From NCBI RefSeq assembly GCF_001598435.1, contig NZ_BCYY01000013.1, forward strand, positions 62,001-126,000: a stretch of DNA of 64,000 bases, read 5' to 3'. The notes under the pieces were generated by a model. It was given only the letters and a program-made list of their open reading frames with translations. It ran no database searches and was not told the origin of the DNA. Positions 51,823-60,772 of this stretch are shown here, in pieces. Position 1 is the first letter of the stretch; each line of letters opens with the position of its first letter. This DNA comes from Sphingomonas pituitosa NBRC 102491. Its GTDB lineage: Bacteria; Pseudomonadota; Alphaproteobacteria; Sphingomonadales; Sphingomonadaceae. The position numbers were made by a program, and so were the translations under genes.

Positions 51823-52896
51823 TCAGCGCAGGCCGCGCGCGATCCGCAGCACGTAGCTGATCACCTCCGCCACGGCGGCATAATGTTCGACCGGAATCGG
51901 CTCGTCGAGCTCGGCACTGGCGTAGAGCGCGCGGGCGAGGGGGCGGTTCTCGACCAGCGGAATGTTGTGTTCCGTGGCGATCTCACGGATCTTGAGCGCC
52001 AATGTGTCGACGCCCTTTGCCACGACCACCGGCGCTCCCATGCTGCCATGGTCGTATTGTAGCGCGATGGCGTAGTGCGTCGGGTTGGTGATGACGACGC
52101 TGGCCTTGGGGACGTTGGACATCATCCGGCTGCGCGAACGCTGCATCTGCATGCTGCGGATCTTGCCCTTGATCTTGGGATCGCCCTCGCTCTGCTTGTA
52201 CTCGTCCTTCACTTCCTTAAGGCTCATCCGCATCCGCTTCATGAACGAGCGGCGCTGCCAGACGAAGTCGAACAGCGCGAGCGCGCCGACCAGCGTCGCG
52301 ATCGGGCGGAGCATGGCGTGGACGATGTCGCTCGCCGCGCTGCCGGTATCGACCAGGTCGGCGCCGACCAGCCGGTCGATCGTCGCGGCGTGCGGCCAGG
52401 CGACCGCCGCGGCGATGCCGCCGACCAGGCAGAGCTTGGCGAAGGTCTTGAAGAACTCCACCATCGCCTGCTTCCCGAACAGGCGCTTGGCGCCGTTCAT
52501 CGGGTTCAGCTTGTTCCACTTCGGCTTGACGCGCGACCAGTTGATCATCGGCCTGCCCTGGAGCACGCCGCCGAGGATCGCGAAGCCGAATAGTGCAGCG
52601 AGGATCGGCGCCAGCGCGGTGCCGACCGCGCCGAACAGTCCGGTGACGAAATTTTGCGCGCCGGTCGGCTCCATCCGGAAATCGTCCGCGCCGCCCCACA
52701 GGCGGACGAACAGGTTGCCGAACTGCTGCACCGTGTAGGTGCCGAGGCCGCCCATCACCACCAGCGCCGCGACGAACATCGCGGCGTGGCGCATTTCCGG
52801 CGCCATCGGCACGTCGCCGCGTTTTCGCGCGTCCTCGAGCTTCTTGTCGGTAGGTTCCTGGGTCTTGTCGTCCGAATCGTCGCCGCCGCCCGCCAT
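51823..52896 (-). CDS. flhB: Flagellar export switch protein FlhB
   Basis: FlhB is an inner-membrane export-gate component that switches substrate class after autocleavage. The 357-residue protein has a charged N-terminus (DKTQEPTDKKLEDARKRG), four spans, and the autocleavage motif NPTH in ASVVITNPTHYAIAL. ATG 52896 overlaps the fliR stop (TGATG); a GTG at 52899 could add one residue. Last gene of flgC-fliE-fliQ-fliR-flhB. Confidence 0.96.
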   Translation of the reverse strand: MAGGGDDSDDKTQEPTDKKLEDARKRGDVPMAPEMRHAAMFVAALVVMGGLGTYTVQQFGNLFVRLWGGADDFRMEPTGAQNFVTGLFGAVGTALAPILAALFGFAILGGVLQGRPMINWSRVKPKWNKLNPMNGAKRLFGKQAMVEFFKTFAKLCLVGGIAAAVAWPHAATIDRLVGADLVDTGSAASDIVHAMLRPIATLVGALALFDFVWQRRSFMKRMRMSLKEVKDEYKQSEGDPKIKGKIRSMQMQRSRSRMMSNVPKASVVITNPTHYAIALQYDHGSMGAPVVVAKGVDTLALKIREIATEHNIPLVENRPLARALYASAELDEPIPVEHYAAVAEVISYVLRIARGLR

Positions 52897-53654
52897 CACC
52901 AGCCCTTTTGCAGCACGTCACCCATGGTGTGGGTGAACACGGTGAGCATGGTACCGATGGTGGTGACCATCAGCGCGAGGCCGAGCAGCAGGTTCAGCGG
53001 CTGGGCGATGAAGAAGACCTGGATCGCCGGGGCGACGCGGGCGGCGAGGCCGAGCGCGACGTTGAACACGATGCCATAGACGAGGAAGGGCGCCGCGAGG
53101 CTGATGCCCAGCGTCATCGAGCGGCCGATCGCCTCCACGGCCAACTCGGCGAAATCGTGCATCGGCGGCATCCCGCCGATCGGGAAGGTCTGGTAGCTGT
53201 GGACGATCGCGCCGAGCCACAGATGGTGGACCTGCATCCCCATGCACATCAGCGCGGCGACCAGGCCGACCAGCTTCGACAGGATCGGCGCCTGGCCGGA
53301 CTGGGAGGGATCGAAGATCACCGCCGACGAGAGGCCGATCTGGAGGCTCATCAGCGAACCCGCCATCGAGATCGAGAAGAACAGGATCTTGACGATCATG
53401 CCCATCGCGAGCCCGGTGATCAGCTCGGTCACCAGGATCGCCGGGAGCACCGCGCCGGCGTGGACCGCGGCGCGGGCCGGCTCGCCGATCAGGCCGTAGA
53501 GCGCGAACGACATGGCGAAGGACAGGAACAGCCGGATGCGGCCCGGAATCGCATCTTCGCCGAAGACGGGGAGCAGCATCAGCACCGCCCCGACCCGCGC
53601 GAAGACGATGAAGAAGGCCGAGGCCTGCAGCGCGAGATCCGGGGGGACGATCAT
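52896..53654 (-). CDS. fliR: Flagellar export apparatus protein FliR
   Basis: A 252-residue membrane protein with about six spans, part of the FliPQR export pore. FARVGAVLMLLPVFGEDAIPGRIRL at the N-terminus and the late ARVAPAIQVFFIAQPLNLLLGLALM are standard FliR segments. Overlaps fliQ by ATGA upstream and flhB downstream. Confidence 0.95.
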   Translation of the reverse strand: MIVPPDLALQASAFFIVFARVGAVLMLLPVFGEDAIPGRIRLFLSFAMSFALYGLIGEPARAAVHAGAVLPAILVTELITGLAMGMIVKILFFSISMAGSLMSLQIGLSSAVIFDPSQSGQAPILSKLVGLVAALMCMGMQVHHLWLGAIVHSYQTFPIGGMPPMHDFAELAVEAIGRSMTLGISLAAPFLVYGIVFNVALGLAARVAPAIQVFFIAQPLNLLLGLALMVTTIGTMLTVFTHTMGDVLQKGW

Positions 53655-53914
53655 CCGTGGATGATCATGTCGCTGATCTTGGCCATGAACTGGCCAAGGG
53701 CCTGGCCGATCGTGGGCAGCATCAGCAGGAACACCAGCCCCATCGCGACCAGCTTGGGCACGAAGGTGAGGGTGGTTTCCTGGATCTGGGTAAGGGCCTG
53801 GAGCAGGCCGACGAACACGCCGACGATCAGCGACGTCAGCAGCAGCGGCCCGACAACGGTGAGAATCAGCATCAGTGCGGACTCGGTAAGGCTGATCAGC
53901 TGCGCGGGCGTCAT
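53651..53914 (-). CDS. fliQ: Flagellar export apparatus protein FliQ
   Basis: An 87-residue protein with two spans and the conserved central turn LLQALTQIQETTLTFVPKL. It assembles around FliP in the export gate. Normal length. It starts 18 bases after the fliE stop. Confidence 0.95.
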   Translation of the reverse strand: MTPAQLISLTESALMLILTVVGPLLLTSLIVGVFVGLLQALTQIQETTLTFVPKLVAMGLVFLLMLPTIGQALGQFMAKISDMIIHG

Positions 53915-53932
53915 GATCCTGGCGTGCCTTCG

Positions 53933-54256
53933 TCAGATCTGCATGCGCATGATGTCGGTATAGGCGCCGACCACGCGGTCGCGCACCGCCACCATGGTGT
54001 CGAGCGCGGTCTCGGCGGCGCCGATCGCAGTGACGACATCGATCAGATCGCCCTTGCCGGCGACCTGCTTGGCCGAGGCGGCCTCCGCGGTGCGCAGCTT
54101 GTCGGCGGTGCCGCCCACCAGGTTCTCGACCATCGCGCCGAAGCCCGAGTTCTGGTCGCCGCCGATTTCACTGCCGCCGGCAGCCTTGCCGAGCGTGTTT
54201 CCGATGGACGCGACCCGGCCATACGCCTTGGTGGCGTCCAATGCTCCGATGGACAT
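53933..54256 (-). CDS. fliE: Flagellar hook-basal body complex protein FliE
   Basis: A 107-residue protein with the typical FliE C-terminus (DVVTAIGAAETALDTMVAVRDRVVGAYTDIMRMQI pattern, from about residue 72). FliE links the MS ring to the proximal rod. It follows flgC by 12 bases. Confidence 0.93.
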   Translation of the reverse strand: MSIGALDATKAYGRVASIGNTLGKAAGGSEIGGDQNSGFGAMVENLVGGTADKLRTAEAASAKQVAGKGDLIDVVTAIGAAETALDTMVAVRDRVVGAYTDIMRMQI

Positions 54257-54268
54257 GATCCGAATTCC

Positions 54269-54676
54269 TTACTTGAGCAGATCGATGGTGCGCATCGTCA
54301 GGCTCTTGGCTGCCTCGATGGCGTTGAGATTGGCTTCGTAGCTGCGCTGCGCCGCCTTCATGTCGGCGGATTCGATCAGCCCGTTGACGTTGGGACGCAT
54401 GACATAGCCCTGCGCGTCCGCCGCCGGGTGGCCCGGCTGATAGACCTTCACGAAGTCCGACTGGTCGTTCTGGATCGACTTCACCTTCACGCCGGTGGCG
54501 CCGCTGGCGCGGTCGACTGCCGCCTGGAAGCTGATCACCTTGCGGCGATACGGGTTGCCGCCCGGGGTGTCCGCGACCGAATCCTGGTTCGCGAGATTTT
54601 CCGCGATCGTCCGCATCCGCAGCGACTGTGCGCGCAGACCCGAGGCGGAAACGCCCAGCGAAGCATCCAAATCCAT
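54269..54676 (-). CDS. flgC: Flagellar proximal rod protein FlgC
   Basis: A 135-residue rod protein. The N-terminus SLGVSASGLRAQSLRMRTIAENLANQDS and the C-terminal MKAAQRSYEANLNAIEAAKSL are the coiled-coil ends shared by rod/hook proteins. I chose ATG 54676, which has an excellent GGAGG 8 bases upstream; the longer open frame is not needed. First gene of its operon; flgB is not in this position. Confidence 0.94.
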   Translation of the reverse strand: MDLDASLGVSASGLRAQSLRMRTIAENLANQDSVADTPGGNPYRRKVISFQAAVDRASGATGVKVKSIQNDQSDFVKVYQPGHPAADAQGYVMRPNVNGLIESADMKAAQRSYEANLNAIEAAKSLTMRTIDLLK

Positions 54677-54721
54677 TGTTGATCCTCCACGGCCTGGAAA
54701 ACGGCCCACGCCATCATTGTA

Positions 54722-54734
54722 GGCAAATTTTGCC
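54722..54734. promoter_or_regulatory. Short palindrome between flgC and fliN
   Basis: GGCAAA-T-TTTGCC is a perfect 13-base palindrome in the 116-base gap between divergent flagellar operons. It may be an operator shared by both; no sigma-54 or sigma-28 promoter was convincing there. Confidence 0.35.
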
Positions 54735-54792
54735 GGGCAGGGCGTCGGGGGCGGAAAAAAGGTTCCTATAAGTCAGGGGGAAAGGGAGACGC

Positions 54793-55029
54793 ATGTCCGT
54801 ACTCGATGGAATCATGATCGAAATGTCGGTGGTGCTCGGTTCGACCGAAGTGCCGGTCCGGCAGATCCTGCAGATGAGCCGCGGGGCGATGATCCCGCTG
54901 GACTGCGGGCAGGACGATCCGAGCATGGTCTATGTCAACGGCGAGCTGGTCGCGCTGGGGCGCATCCTTGTCGATGGCGAAGTGATGTCGCTCGAAATCT
55001 CTGAACTCGTAAAGAAGCAGCGCCACTGA
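54793..55029 (+). CDS. fliN: Flagellar motor switch protein FliN
   Basis: A 78-residue protein corresponding to the SpoA/C-ring domain alone (VVLGSTEVPVRQILQMSRGAMIPLD, VYVNGELVALGRILV, EISELV). It forms the C-ring base with FliM and controls motor direction. Shorter than E. coli FliN because it lacks the variable N-terminus. Overlaps fliO by TGATG. Confidence 0.93.
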   Translation: MSVLDGIMIEMSVVLGSTEVPVRQILQMSRGAMIPLDCGQDDPSMVYVNGELVALGRILVDGEVMSLEISELVKKQRH

Positions 55030-55697
55030 TGGATCTCTTGTCGATGCTGCGCACGATGGGCGCGCTGGGCTTGGTACTGGGGATGCTGGCGACTGCCCTG
55101 TGGGTGGTGCGCCGCTATGACCTGAAGCTGCCGGGCCGCGTGACCGGTGGCGGGCGCAAGCGCGTCGAACTGGTCGAGCGGCTGGCGGTGGACGCCAAGC
55201 GTTCGGTCGCGCTGATCCGCCGTGACGGGTGCGAGCACCTGATCTTCATCGGCCCCGAAGGCCATGCGACGATCGAAACCGGCATCACCCCGCCGCCGCA
55301 GCCGGTGGTGGAAGCGGCGCCTGCCGCCGAGACACCCGCGAAGATCGAGGACGATCTCGCCGCGCTGAAGGCCGGCGTGGCCAAGCTCGCCGGCAAGCTC
55401 GACTTCAAGGCGATGGTGGATCGCGTGCGCCCCGATTGCGCGCCGCAGCCGGAAGTCATGCCCGAAGCACCGGCGGCAGACGCCGCTGTCGTGGCGATCG
55501 AGGCGGCGCCCAGCGTCCCGCTGGCGGCGAACGACGCCGAGCCCGCCACCGACGCCAGCGACATTGCCCAGGCTGCCGCCGAGTCCGCGCCGCGCACCCG
55601 CGCCCGCAAGTCGCAGGCCGCTCCCACCCGCACCCGCGTCCCGCGCGACACCACGCGGTGGAACAAGCGCGCGGTGCGTGAGGCGCTGAATGCGTAA
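55029..55697 (+). CDS. fliO: Flagellar biosynthesis protein FliO-like
   Basis: A 222-residue protein. An N-terminal span (about 8-27) leads to a short FliO domain with VELVERLAVDAKRSVALIRRDGCEHLIFIG (37-68), then a long Ala/Pro/Glu-rich, probably disordered tail ending in a basic patch (TRARKSQAAPTRTR). FliO helps assemble the FliP ring. The tail makes it about 100 residues longer than enterobacterial FliO. Position between fliN and fliP supports the assignment. Confidence 0.85.
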   Translation: MDLLSMLRTMGALGLVLGMLATALWVVRRYDLKLPGRVTGGGRKRVELVERLAVDAKRSVALIRRDGCEHLIFIGPEGHATIETGITPPPQPVVEAAPAAETPAKIEDDLAALKAGVAKLAGKLDFKAMVDRVRPDCAPQPEVMPEAPAADAAVVAIEAAPSVPLAANDAEPATDASDIAQAAAESAPRTRARKSQAAPTRTRVPRDTTRWNKRAVREALNA

Positions 55698-56445
55698 ACT
55701 ACTTGCCGCGGCCGCACTGCTGATCGTGCTGCCGGTCGCGGCGCACGCCCAGGCTGTTGCGCCCGCCGCGCAGGCGGCGGCCCAGGGCGCGACCATCAGC
55801 ATCGGCGGCGAGGGACCGCTCTCGGCCAAGGCCATTCAGCTGGTGCTGATGCTGACCGTGCTCAGCCTGGCCCCGGGCCTGCTGATGACGGTGACCAGCT
55901 TCACCCGCATGGTGGTGGCGCTGTCGCTGCTGCGCACCGGCATCGGTACGCCGGGCGTGCCGCCGAACCCGGTGATCATCAGCCTGGCGCTGTTCCTGAG
56001 CTTCTTCGTGATGGCGCCGACTTTCGAGAAGGCGTGGAACGAGGGGGTCGATCCCTATACCAAGGGCAAGCTGACCGAAGTCGCCGCGTTCGAGAAGACG
56101 ACCGAACCCTTTCGCCAGTTCATGCTGGGCCAGGTGCGCGACAGCGATCTCAAGCTGTTCGCCGACCTCGCCAACAAGAAGATCGCGACGCGCGCGGAGA
56201 CGCCGCTGACGACGCTGGCCCCGGCCTTCATGATCTCCGAACTGCGCCGCGCGTTCGAGATCGGCTTCCTGCTGCTACTGCCGTTCCTGGTGATCGACCT
56301 GGCGGTATCGGCGGTGCTGATGGCGATGGGCATGATGATGCTGCCGCCGCCGACAATCGCGCTGCCGATGAAGATCATCTTCTTCGTGCTGGTCGATGGC
56401 TGGGCGCTGGTCGCCGGCTCGCTGGTGAAGAGCTTCACGCATTAA
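55690..56445 (+). CDS. fliP: Flagellar export apparatus protein FliP
   Basis: A 251-residue export-pore protein. A cleavable signal peptide (PVAAHAQA) is followed by four spans. SLAPGLLMTVTSFTRMVVALSLLRTGIGTP and FMISELRRAFEIGFLLLLPFLVIDLAVS are FliP hallmarks. Overlaps fliO by eight bases. It pairs functionally with FliQ and FliR encoded on the opposite strand. Confidence 0.96.
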   Translation: MRKLLAAAALLIVLPVAAHAQAVAPAAQAAAQGATISIGGEGPLSAKAIQLVLMLTVLSLAPGLLMTVTSFTRMVVALSLLRTGIGTPGVPPNPVIISLALFLSFFVMAPTFEKAWNEGVDPYTKGKLTEVAAFEKTTEPFRQFMLGQVRDSDLKLFADLANKKIATRAETPLTTLAPAFMISELRRAFEIGFLLLLPFLVIDLAVSAVLMAMGMMMLPPPTIALPMKIIFFVLVDGWALVAGSLVKSFTH

Positions 56446-56522
56446 GCTTCTTCCGCCCGCAGGAGGGAGAGCACAGGGCAATCGCAACCTGATCGTCGAT
56501 ACCGGGCTTCTTCCTGAACTAC

Positions 56523-56618
56523 CGTCATCCCGGCGAAAGCCGGTATCCATTCGCCTCTAGCTCTCAGCAAGAGCCGATGCGCAGGCGGCAATGGATTCCG
56601 GCTTTCGCCGTAATGACG
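56523..56618 (-). repeat. 96-bp palindromic repeat, copy 2 (REPIN-like)
   Basis: The inverted ends CGTCATCCCGGCGAAAGCCG and CGGCTTTCGCCGTAATGACG enclose a spacer of about 40 bases. Its reverse complement aligns with the copy at 27708-27803 across the ends and much of the spacer (CGGCTCTT-CTG, TAGAGGCGAATGG). It lies between the convergent ends of fliP and trpS. Confidence 0.8.
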
Positions 56619-56646
56619 GTCGATAGGCTTGTCGCTAGAAGCGTCG

Positions 56647-57651
56647 TTAAACCTGCAGCCCCACCGCCTGCTGCGCCGCCTTCAGCGTCGGCGCCGCCAG
56701 CGCACTGGCCCGTTCCGCGCCCTTGGCGAGCTTGGCGCCCACTTCCGCACGGTCGTCCAGCAGCGCGGTCAGCCGCTCGCGGATGGGACCGAGCACCGAG
56801 ATGGTCAGGTCCGCCAGCGCCGGCTTGAACGCGCCGAAGCCTTGCCCCGCATATTCCTCGACCACGGCCTGCGGATCGCGGTCCGCCAGCGCGGCGAAGA
56901 TCGTCACCAGGTTGCGGGCTTCGGGCCGTTCGGCGAGCGCGTCGAACGAGTCCGGCAACGGCTCGGGGTCGGTCTTGGCCTTGCGGCACTTGGCGGCGAT
57001 GGTGTCGTTGTCGTCGATCAGGTTGATGCGGCTCAGGTCCGAGGGATCGGACTTGGACATCTTCGCATTGCCGTCGCGCAAGCTCATGATGCGCGGCGCG
57101 GCCTTGCTGATCAGCGGCTCCGGCAGCGGGAACAGTTCCACGCCGAAGTCCTGGTTGAACTTGGTGGCGATGTCGCGCGTGAGCTCCAGATGCTGCTTCT
57201 GGTCCTCGCCGACGGGCACGTGGGTAGCCTGATAGACGAGAATATCGGCAGCCTGGAGAACCGGATAGGTGAAAAGGCCGACGCTGGCGCCGTCGCGGTT
57301 CTTGCCGGCCTTGTCCTTCCACTGCGTCATGCGGTTCAGCCAGCCCATCCGCGCGGTGCCCTGGAGGATCCAGCACAATTCGGCATGGGCGGGGACGCGC
57401 GCCTGGTTGAACAGGATCGAGCGATCGTCGATGCCGGCGGCGAACAGCGTCGCGGCCATCTCGATCGTGGAATTGGCGAGCTCGGCGGGGGTGATGCTGC
57501 CGGTGAGGGCGTGGAGATCGGCGAGGAAGAACAGGCACTCGCCGCCATTTTCTTCCAGGGAGTCCTGCATCGCGACCCACTGCTTGATGGCGCCCAGATA
57601 ATTGCCGAGGTGAAGGTTGCCGGTGGTCTGGATGCCAGAGACGACGCGCAT
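56647..57651 (-). CDS. trpS: Tryptophan-tRNA ligase
   Basis: A 334-residue class Ic synthetase. MRVVSGIQTTGNLHLGNYLGA contains the HIGH-equivalent HLGN, and NAKMSKSDP contains KMSKS. GEDQKQHLELTRDIATKFN is the usual tryptophan-pocket region. ATG 57651 is the start; the extra upstream open frame is rejected. Same strand and order as secB-murJ-trpS, with a 137-base gap after murJ. Confidence 0.97.
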   Translation of the reverse strand: MRVVSGIQTTGNLHLGNYLGAIKQWVAMQDSLEENGGECLFFLADLHALTGSITPAELANSTIEMAATLFAAGIDDRSILFNQARVPAHAELCWILQGTARMGWLNRMTQWKDKAGKNRDGASVGLFTYPVLQAADILVYQATHVPVGEDQKQHLELTRDIATKFNQDFGVELFPLPEPLISKAAPRIMSLRDGNAKMSKSDPSDLSRINLIDDNDTIAAKCRKAKTDPEPLPDSFDALAERPEARNLVTIFAALADRDPQAVVEEYAGQGFGAFKPALADLTISVLGPIRERLTALLDDRAEVGAKLAKGAERASALAAPTLKAAQQAVGLQV

Positions 57652-57788
57652 GGGATATTCACTCCGCACCCGGTTGACCGTTCGGCCGTTGGACGGGCCG
57701 CGGGTCCGTGGCGGCGGGGGTGCAACGGCCGCGCGAATTGCCAGGACGCGGGCGCTCTAGAGCAGCTTGGGCCGGAGGGGAACCGGCC

Positions 57789-59357
57789 TCAGCGCGCCGC
57801 GCGGCGACGAACCAGCGCCTTGATGTCCGAGAGTAGGAAGGCGCGGGTGGCGAAGCAGGCCGCGACGTAGATCGCGCAACCGGCGCCGACCAGGATCACG
57901 AGACCGGTATAGCGTTCCCAAAGCCGCCCGTTGAGCCACGGATCAAGCAGGCTGCTGCCTCCCCATAGCGCCACCCCCATCAGGATCGCGGCCAGCGCCA
58001 GGCGCGGCAGGCGGCGGGCGAGCTGTGCGTCCACGGTGAAGTGGCCGCGCTTGCGCAGGGTGAGGTACAGCATCGTCACGTTGACGGTGGAGGACAATGC
58101 GGTGGCGAGCGGCGGACCCAGGTGCGCGATCAGCGGGATGAGCGCGAGGTTTGCTGCGATGTTGACGCCTACCGAGATCATCGCGAACCGAACCGGCGTG
58201 CGCGTATCCTGGCGGGCATAGAAGCCGGGGGTGAGTACCTTGACGAGGATGTAGGAGGGCAGCCCGATCGAGAAGCCGGCCAGCGCCCAGGCGCACTTCA
58301 CCGTGTCCTCCGGGGTGAAGTGGCCATATTGGAACAGTCCCCGCACGATCGGCTCGGCTGCGACGATCAGCGCGACCATCGCCGGCAGGGTGAGGAACAG
58401 CGCCAGCTCCATGCCGCGGTTCTGTGTCTCCATCGCCTCGGCTTCCTTGCCGGCGCCGAGCAGTCGCGAGATGGTGGGGAGCAGGATGGTGCCCAGGCCG
58501 ATGCCGATCATCCCCAGCGGCAGCTGGTTCAGGCGGTCGGCATAATAGATGTAGGAGATCGACCCCTCGCCGAGCAGCTTGCCCGACAGCGAGGTGGAGA
58601 TGACGAGGTTCAGCTGCACCGCGCCGGCGCCGACGGCAGCGGGCAGGATCAGCTTCATCAACCGGCGGACGTCGTCGTCGATCCGGGGCAGGCGGGGGCG
58701 CAGCGACACGCCGGAGGCGCGGCACGCCAGCGCCAGCCAGCCGAGCTGGAGCAGGCCGCCCAGCGGCACCGTGATCGCCTGCACGCGCGCGGTCTCTTCC
58801 GGCGTGCCGTGGAAGAAGAACAGCCCGGTCACCATCGCGATGTTGAGCAGGATCGGCGCGGCGGCGTTGACCCAGAACTTGTCGAGCGAGTTGAGAACGC
58901 CGCCCAGCAGCGAGGCGAGGCAGATCAGCATCAGATAGGGGATGGTGATCCGCGACAGCTGCACCGCGAAGGCGAACTGCTCCGCCGTCGGGTGTTGCTT
59001 CTCGAAGCCCCAAGAAAGGGCAAAGGTCAGCTGCCAGGCCGCGGCGAGCGCCACCAGCGTCAGCGCCAGCAGGATCACGAACAGCACGGACAGGGTGCGC
59101 TCGGCGAAATCATAGGCGGCGCCGCGCTCGCCGTTCACGCCCAGCTTCTGGTTGAACATCGGGATGAATGCCGATGCGAAGGCCCCTTCCGCGAAAAAGG
59201 CGCGGAACATGTTGGGCAGGCGAAAGGCGACGAGAAAGGCGTCCGACGCGAAGTTCGCGCCGACATAGCGCGCCTGGAGCGAGTCGCGGACCAGCGCGAG
59301 GACGCGACTGGCGAGCGTGAGGCCACCGACGGAACCGAGGCTGCGCACAAGCTTCAT
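57789..59357 (-). CDS. murJ: Lipid II flippase MurJ
   Basis: A 522-residue MOP-superfamily membrane protein with about 14 spans. The N-terminus MKLVRSLGSVGGLTLASRVLALVRD, the RLPNMFRAFFAEGAFASAFIP segment with charged cavity residues, and the later NQLPLGMIGIGLGTILLP are characteristic. It flips lipid II to the periplasm for peptidoglycan synthesis. Confidence 0.95.
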   Translation of the reverse strand: MKLVRSLGSVGGLTLASRVLALVRDSLQARYVGANFASDAFLVAFRLPNMFRAFFAEGAFASAFIPMFNQKLGVNGERGAAYDFAERTLSVLFVILLALTLVALAAAWQLTFALSWGFEKQHPTAEQFAFAVQLSRITIPYLMLICLASLLGGVLNSLDKFWVNAAAPILLNIAMVTGLFFFHGTPEETARVQAITVPLGGLLQLGWLALACRASGVSLRPRLPRIDDDVRRLMKLILPAAVGAGAVQLNLVISTSLSGKLLGEGSISYIYYADRLNQLPLGMIGIGLGTILLPTISRLLGAGKEAEAMETQNRGMELALFLTLPAMVALIVAAEPIVRGLFQYGHFTPEDTVKCAWALAGFSIGLPSYILVKVLTPGFYARQDTRTPVRFAMISVGVNIAANLALIPLIAHLGPPLATALSSTVNVTMLYLTLRKRGHFTVDAQLARRLPRLALAAILMGVALWGGSSLLDPWLNGRLWERYTGLVILVGAGCAIYVAACFATRAFLLSDIKALVRRRAAR

Positions 59358-59372
59358 CGAGAGATCGCCGTT

Positions 59373-59405
59373 CTGGAAAGAAAAGGGAGCCTGGAAAGAA
59401 AAGGG
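59373..59405. repeat. 15-bp direct repeat, two copies
   Basis: CTGGAAAGAAAAGGG occurs at 59373-59387 and 59391-59405 (18-base period), just upstream of murJ on its coding strand. Its complement forms pyrimidine tracts that also serve as the tail of the secB terminator. Confidence 0.7.
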
Positions 59406-59433
59406 GGCGCCACCGACTCGCGGCGCGCCCCCC
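59403..59433 (-). terminator. Terminator after secB
   Basis: On the minus strand GGGGGGCGCGCC pairs, with one bulge, to GGCGCCCCC around an 11-base loop, followed by TTTTCTTTCC. It starts about 20 bases past the secB stop and may limit read-through into murJ. Confidence 0.6.
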
Positions 59434-59453
59434 TGTTCAGGCTGATGCCCGGA

Positions 59454-59957
59454 TCAGGCGTGGCCGGCTTCTTCGAAGCCGATCGCGCCTTCCTGCTGGG
59501 CACGCTGCTGCATGTAGATGCCGGCGAAGTCGATCGGCTCCAGCATCAGCGGCGGGAAGCCGCCGTCGCGGACCTGGTCGGCCAGCACGCGGCGGGCGAA
59601 CGGGAACAGGATGCGCGGCGCTTCGCCGAGCAGGAACGGATCGAGCGCTTCCTGCGGGATGTTGCGGAGCGCGAACAGGCCCGCATAGGTGAGATCGACG
59701 ATGAAGGCGACCTGCTCGCCGGCCTGGGCGCGGACTTCGATCTTCAGCGCGACTTCGTACACGTCCTCGCCGACCTTGTTCGAGCCGATGTTGAACTGGA
59801 CGTCGATCGCGGGGGCGGTCTGCTGCTGGTAGATGGCCGGTGCGTTCGGGTTCTCGAACGACAGGTCCTTCACATATTGCGAAAGAACGCCCGCCTGGGG
59901 CGCTTCATCGGCGCCATTGGCATCGCCGATGCCAGCGAAGGTGTCGTTCTCGGCCAT
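59454..59957 (-). CDS. secB: Protein-export chaperone SecB
   Basis: A 167-residue tetrameric cytoplasmic chaperone. [12 protein letters not shown] near 28-39, the peptide-groove region [47 protein letters not shown], and [11 protein letters not shown] are all conserved. It keeps preproteins unfolded and delivers them to SecA. Confidence 0.96.
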   Translation of the reverse strand: MAENDTFAGIGDANGADEAPQAGVLSQYVKDLSFENPNAPAIYQQQTAPAIDVQFNIGSNKVGEDVYEVALKIEVRAQAGEQVAFIVDLTYAGLFALRNIPQEALDPFLLGEAPRILFPFARRVLADQVRDGGFPPLMLEPIDFAGIYMQQRAQQEGAIGFEEAGHA

Positions 59958-60119
59958 CCAACTTTCCTCTTTAGATCAGGAGATTTTCGCGCGTTCGGCG
60001 CGTTACGGGCCAAGCGACTAGCAGGCGTGTGCCGGTGGTGCAATCGCACGGCCCATCGTACGGTTTGAATCCCGCGGCACGAAGGCCTATGTACTAGAGA
60101 CGGAGGCTTTGGAGGGCCA

Positions 60120-60764
60120 GTGTTCTACGTCATTCTGTTCGCGATGGTGGCCGGTTTCCTGGCGCTTCGGCTGTATGCGGTACTCGGCAAGCGTACCGGG
60201 CATGAGCAGCCTTTGCCCAAACCCGCCGAGGAGCGCGTCGCCGCGCCGCCCGTAACGCGGACGATCGAGGCGCTGCCCGAGGTCCGCGACTCGGGAAATC
60301 GTACGATCGATCTGGGGGCCGAAAGCGGCCTGCGTTCCGTCGTGTCCGCCGATCCGAGCTTCGACGTCGCCAAGTTCCTGGAAGGCGCCAAGTCCGCCTA
60401 TCGCATGGTGCTCGAGGCTTTCTGGAAGGGCGACGAGGATACGCTGCGCTTCCTGGTCGATGACGAGGTGCGTGCCGCATTCGAGCAGGCCATCGCCGAC
60501 CGCAAGGTGACCGGCGAAGTCCTCGACAATCGGCTGGTCTCGATCGAACGCGCGACGATCGCCGAGGCGGGCGTCGAGGGCAAGGTTGCCCGCGTGACCG
60601 TGCGCTTCGATGCCGACATCGTCGCGCTGACCCGCGATGCCGAGGGCAATGTCATCGCTGGCTCGTTGAGCGATGCTGTGACCACGCACGACGTGTGGAC
60701 CTTCGCCCGCAAGCTGCGCAGCGATGATCCGAACTGGAAGCTGGTCGAGACCGACGAAGCCTGA
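60120..60764 (+). CDS. Tim44/TimA-like domain protein
   Basis: A 214-residue protein beginning at GTG 60120 with one N-terminal membrane span (FYVILFAMVAGFLALRLYAVLGK). A spacer leads to a Tim44-like NTF2-fold domain (about 80-210) that includes FLEGAKSAYRMVLEAFWKGDEDTLRFLVDDEV and ends TFARKLRSDDPNWKLVET. Bacterial relatives (TimA) are inner-membrane proteins of uncertain role, sometimes linked to translocation. It is divergent from secB and upstream of mltA, a conserved alphaproteobacterial order. Confidence 0.88.
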   Translation: MFYVILFAMVAGFLALRLYAVLGKRTGHEQPLPKPAEERVAAPPVTRTIEALPEVRDSGNRTIDLGAESGLRSVVSADPSFDVAKFLEGAKSAYRMVLEAFWKGDEDTLRFLVDDEVRAAFEQAIADRKVTGEVLDNRLVSIERATIAEAGVEGKVARVTVRFDADIVALTRDAEGNVIAGSLSDAVTTHDVWTFARKLRSDDPNWKLVETDEA

Positions 60765-60772
60765 GGGGCGAC

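Noticed and set aside
54677..54792. Sigma-54 or sigma-28 promoter for the flagellar genes
   Set aside because: No GG-N10-GC pair in good context and no TAAA...GCCGATAA match was found.
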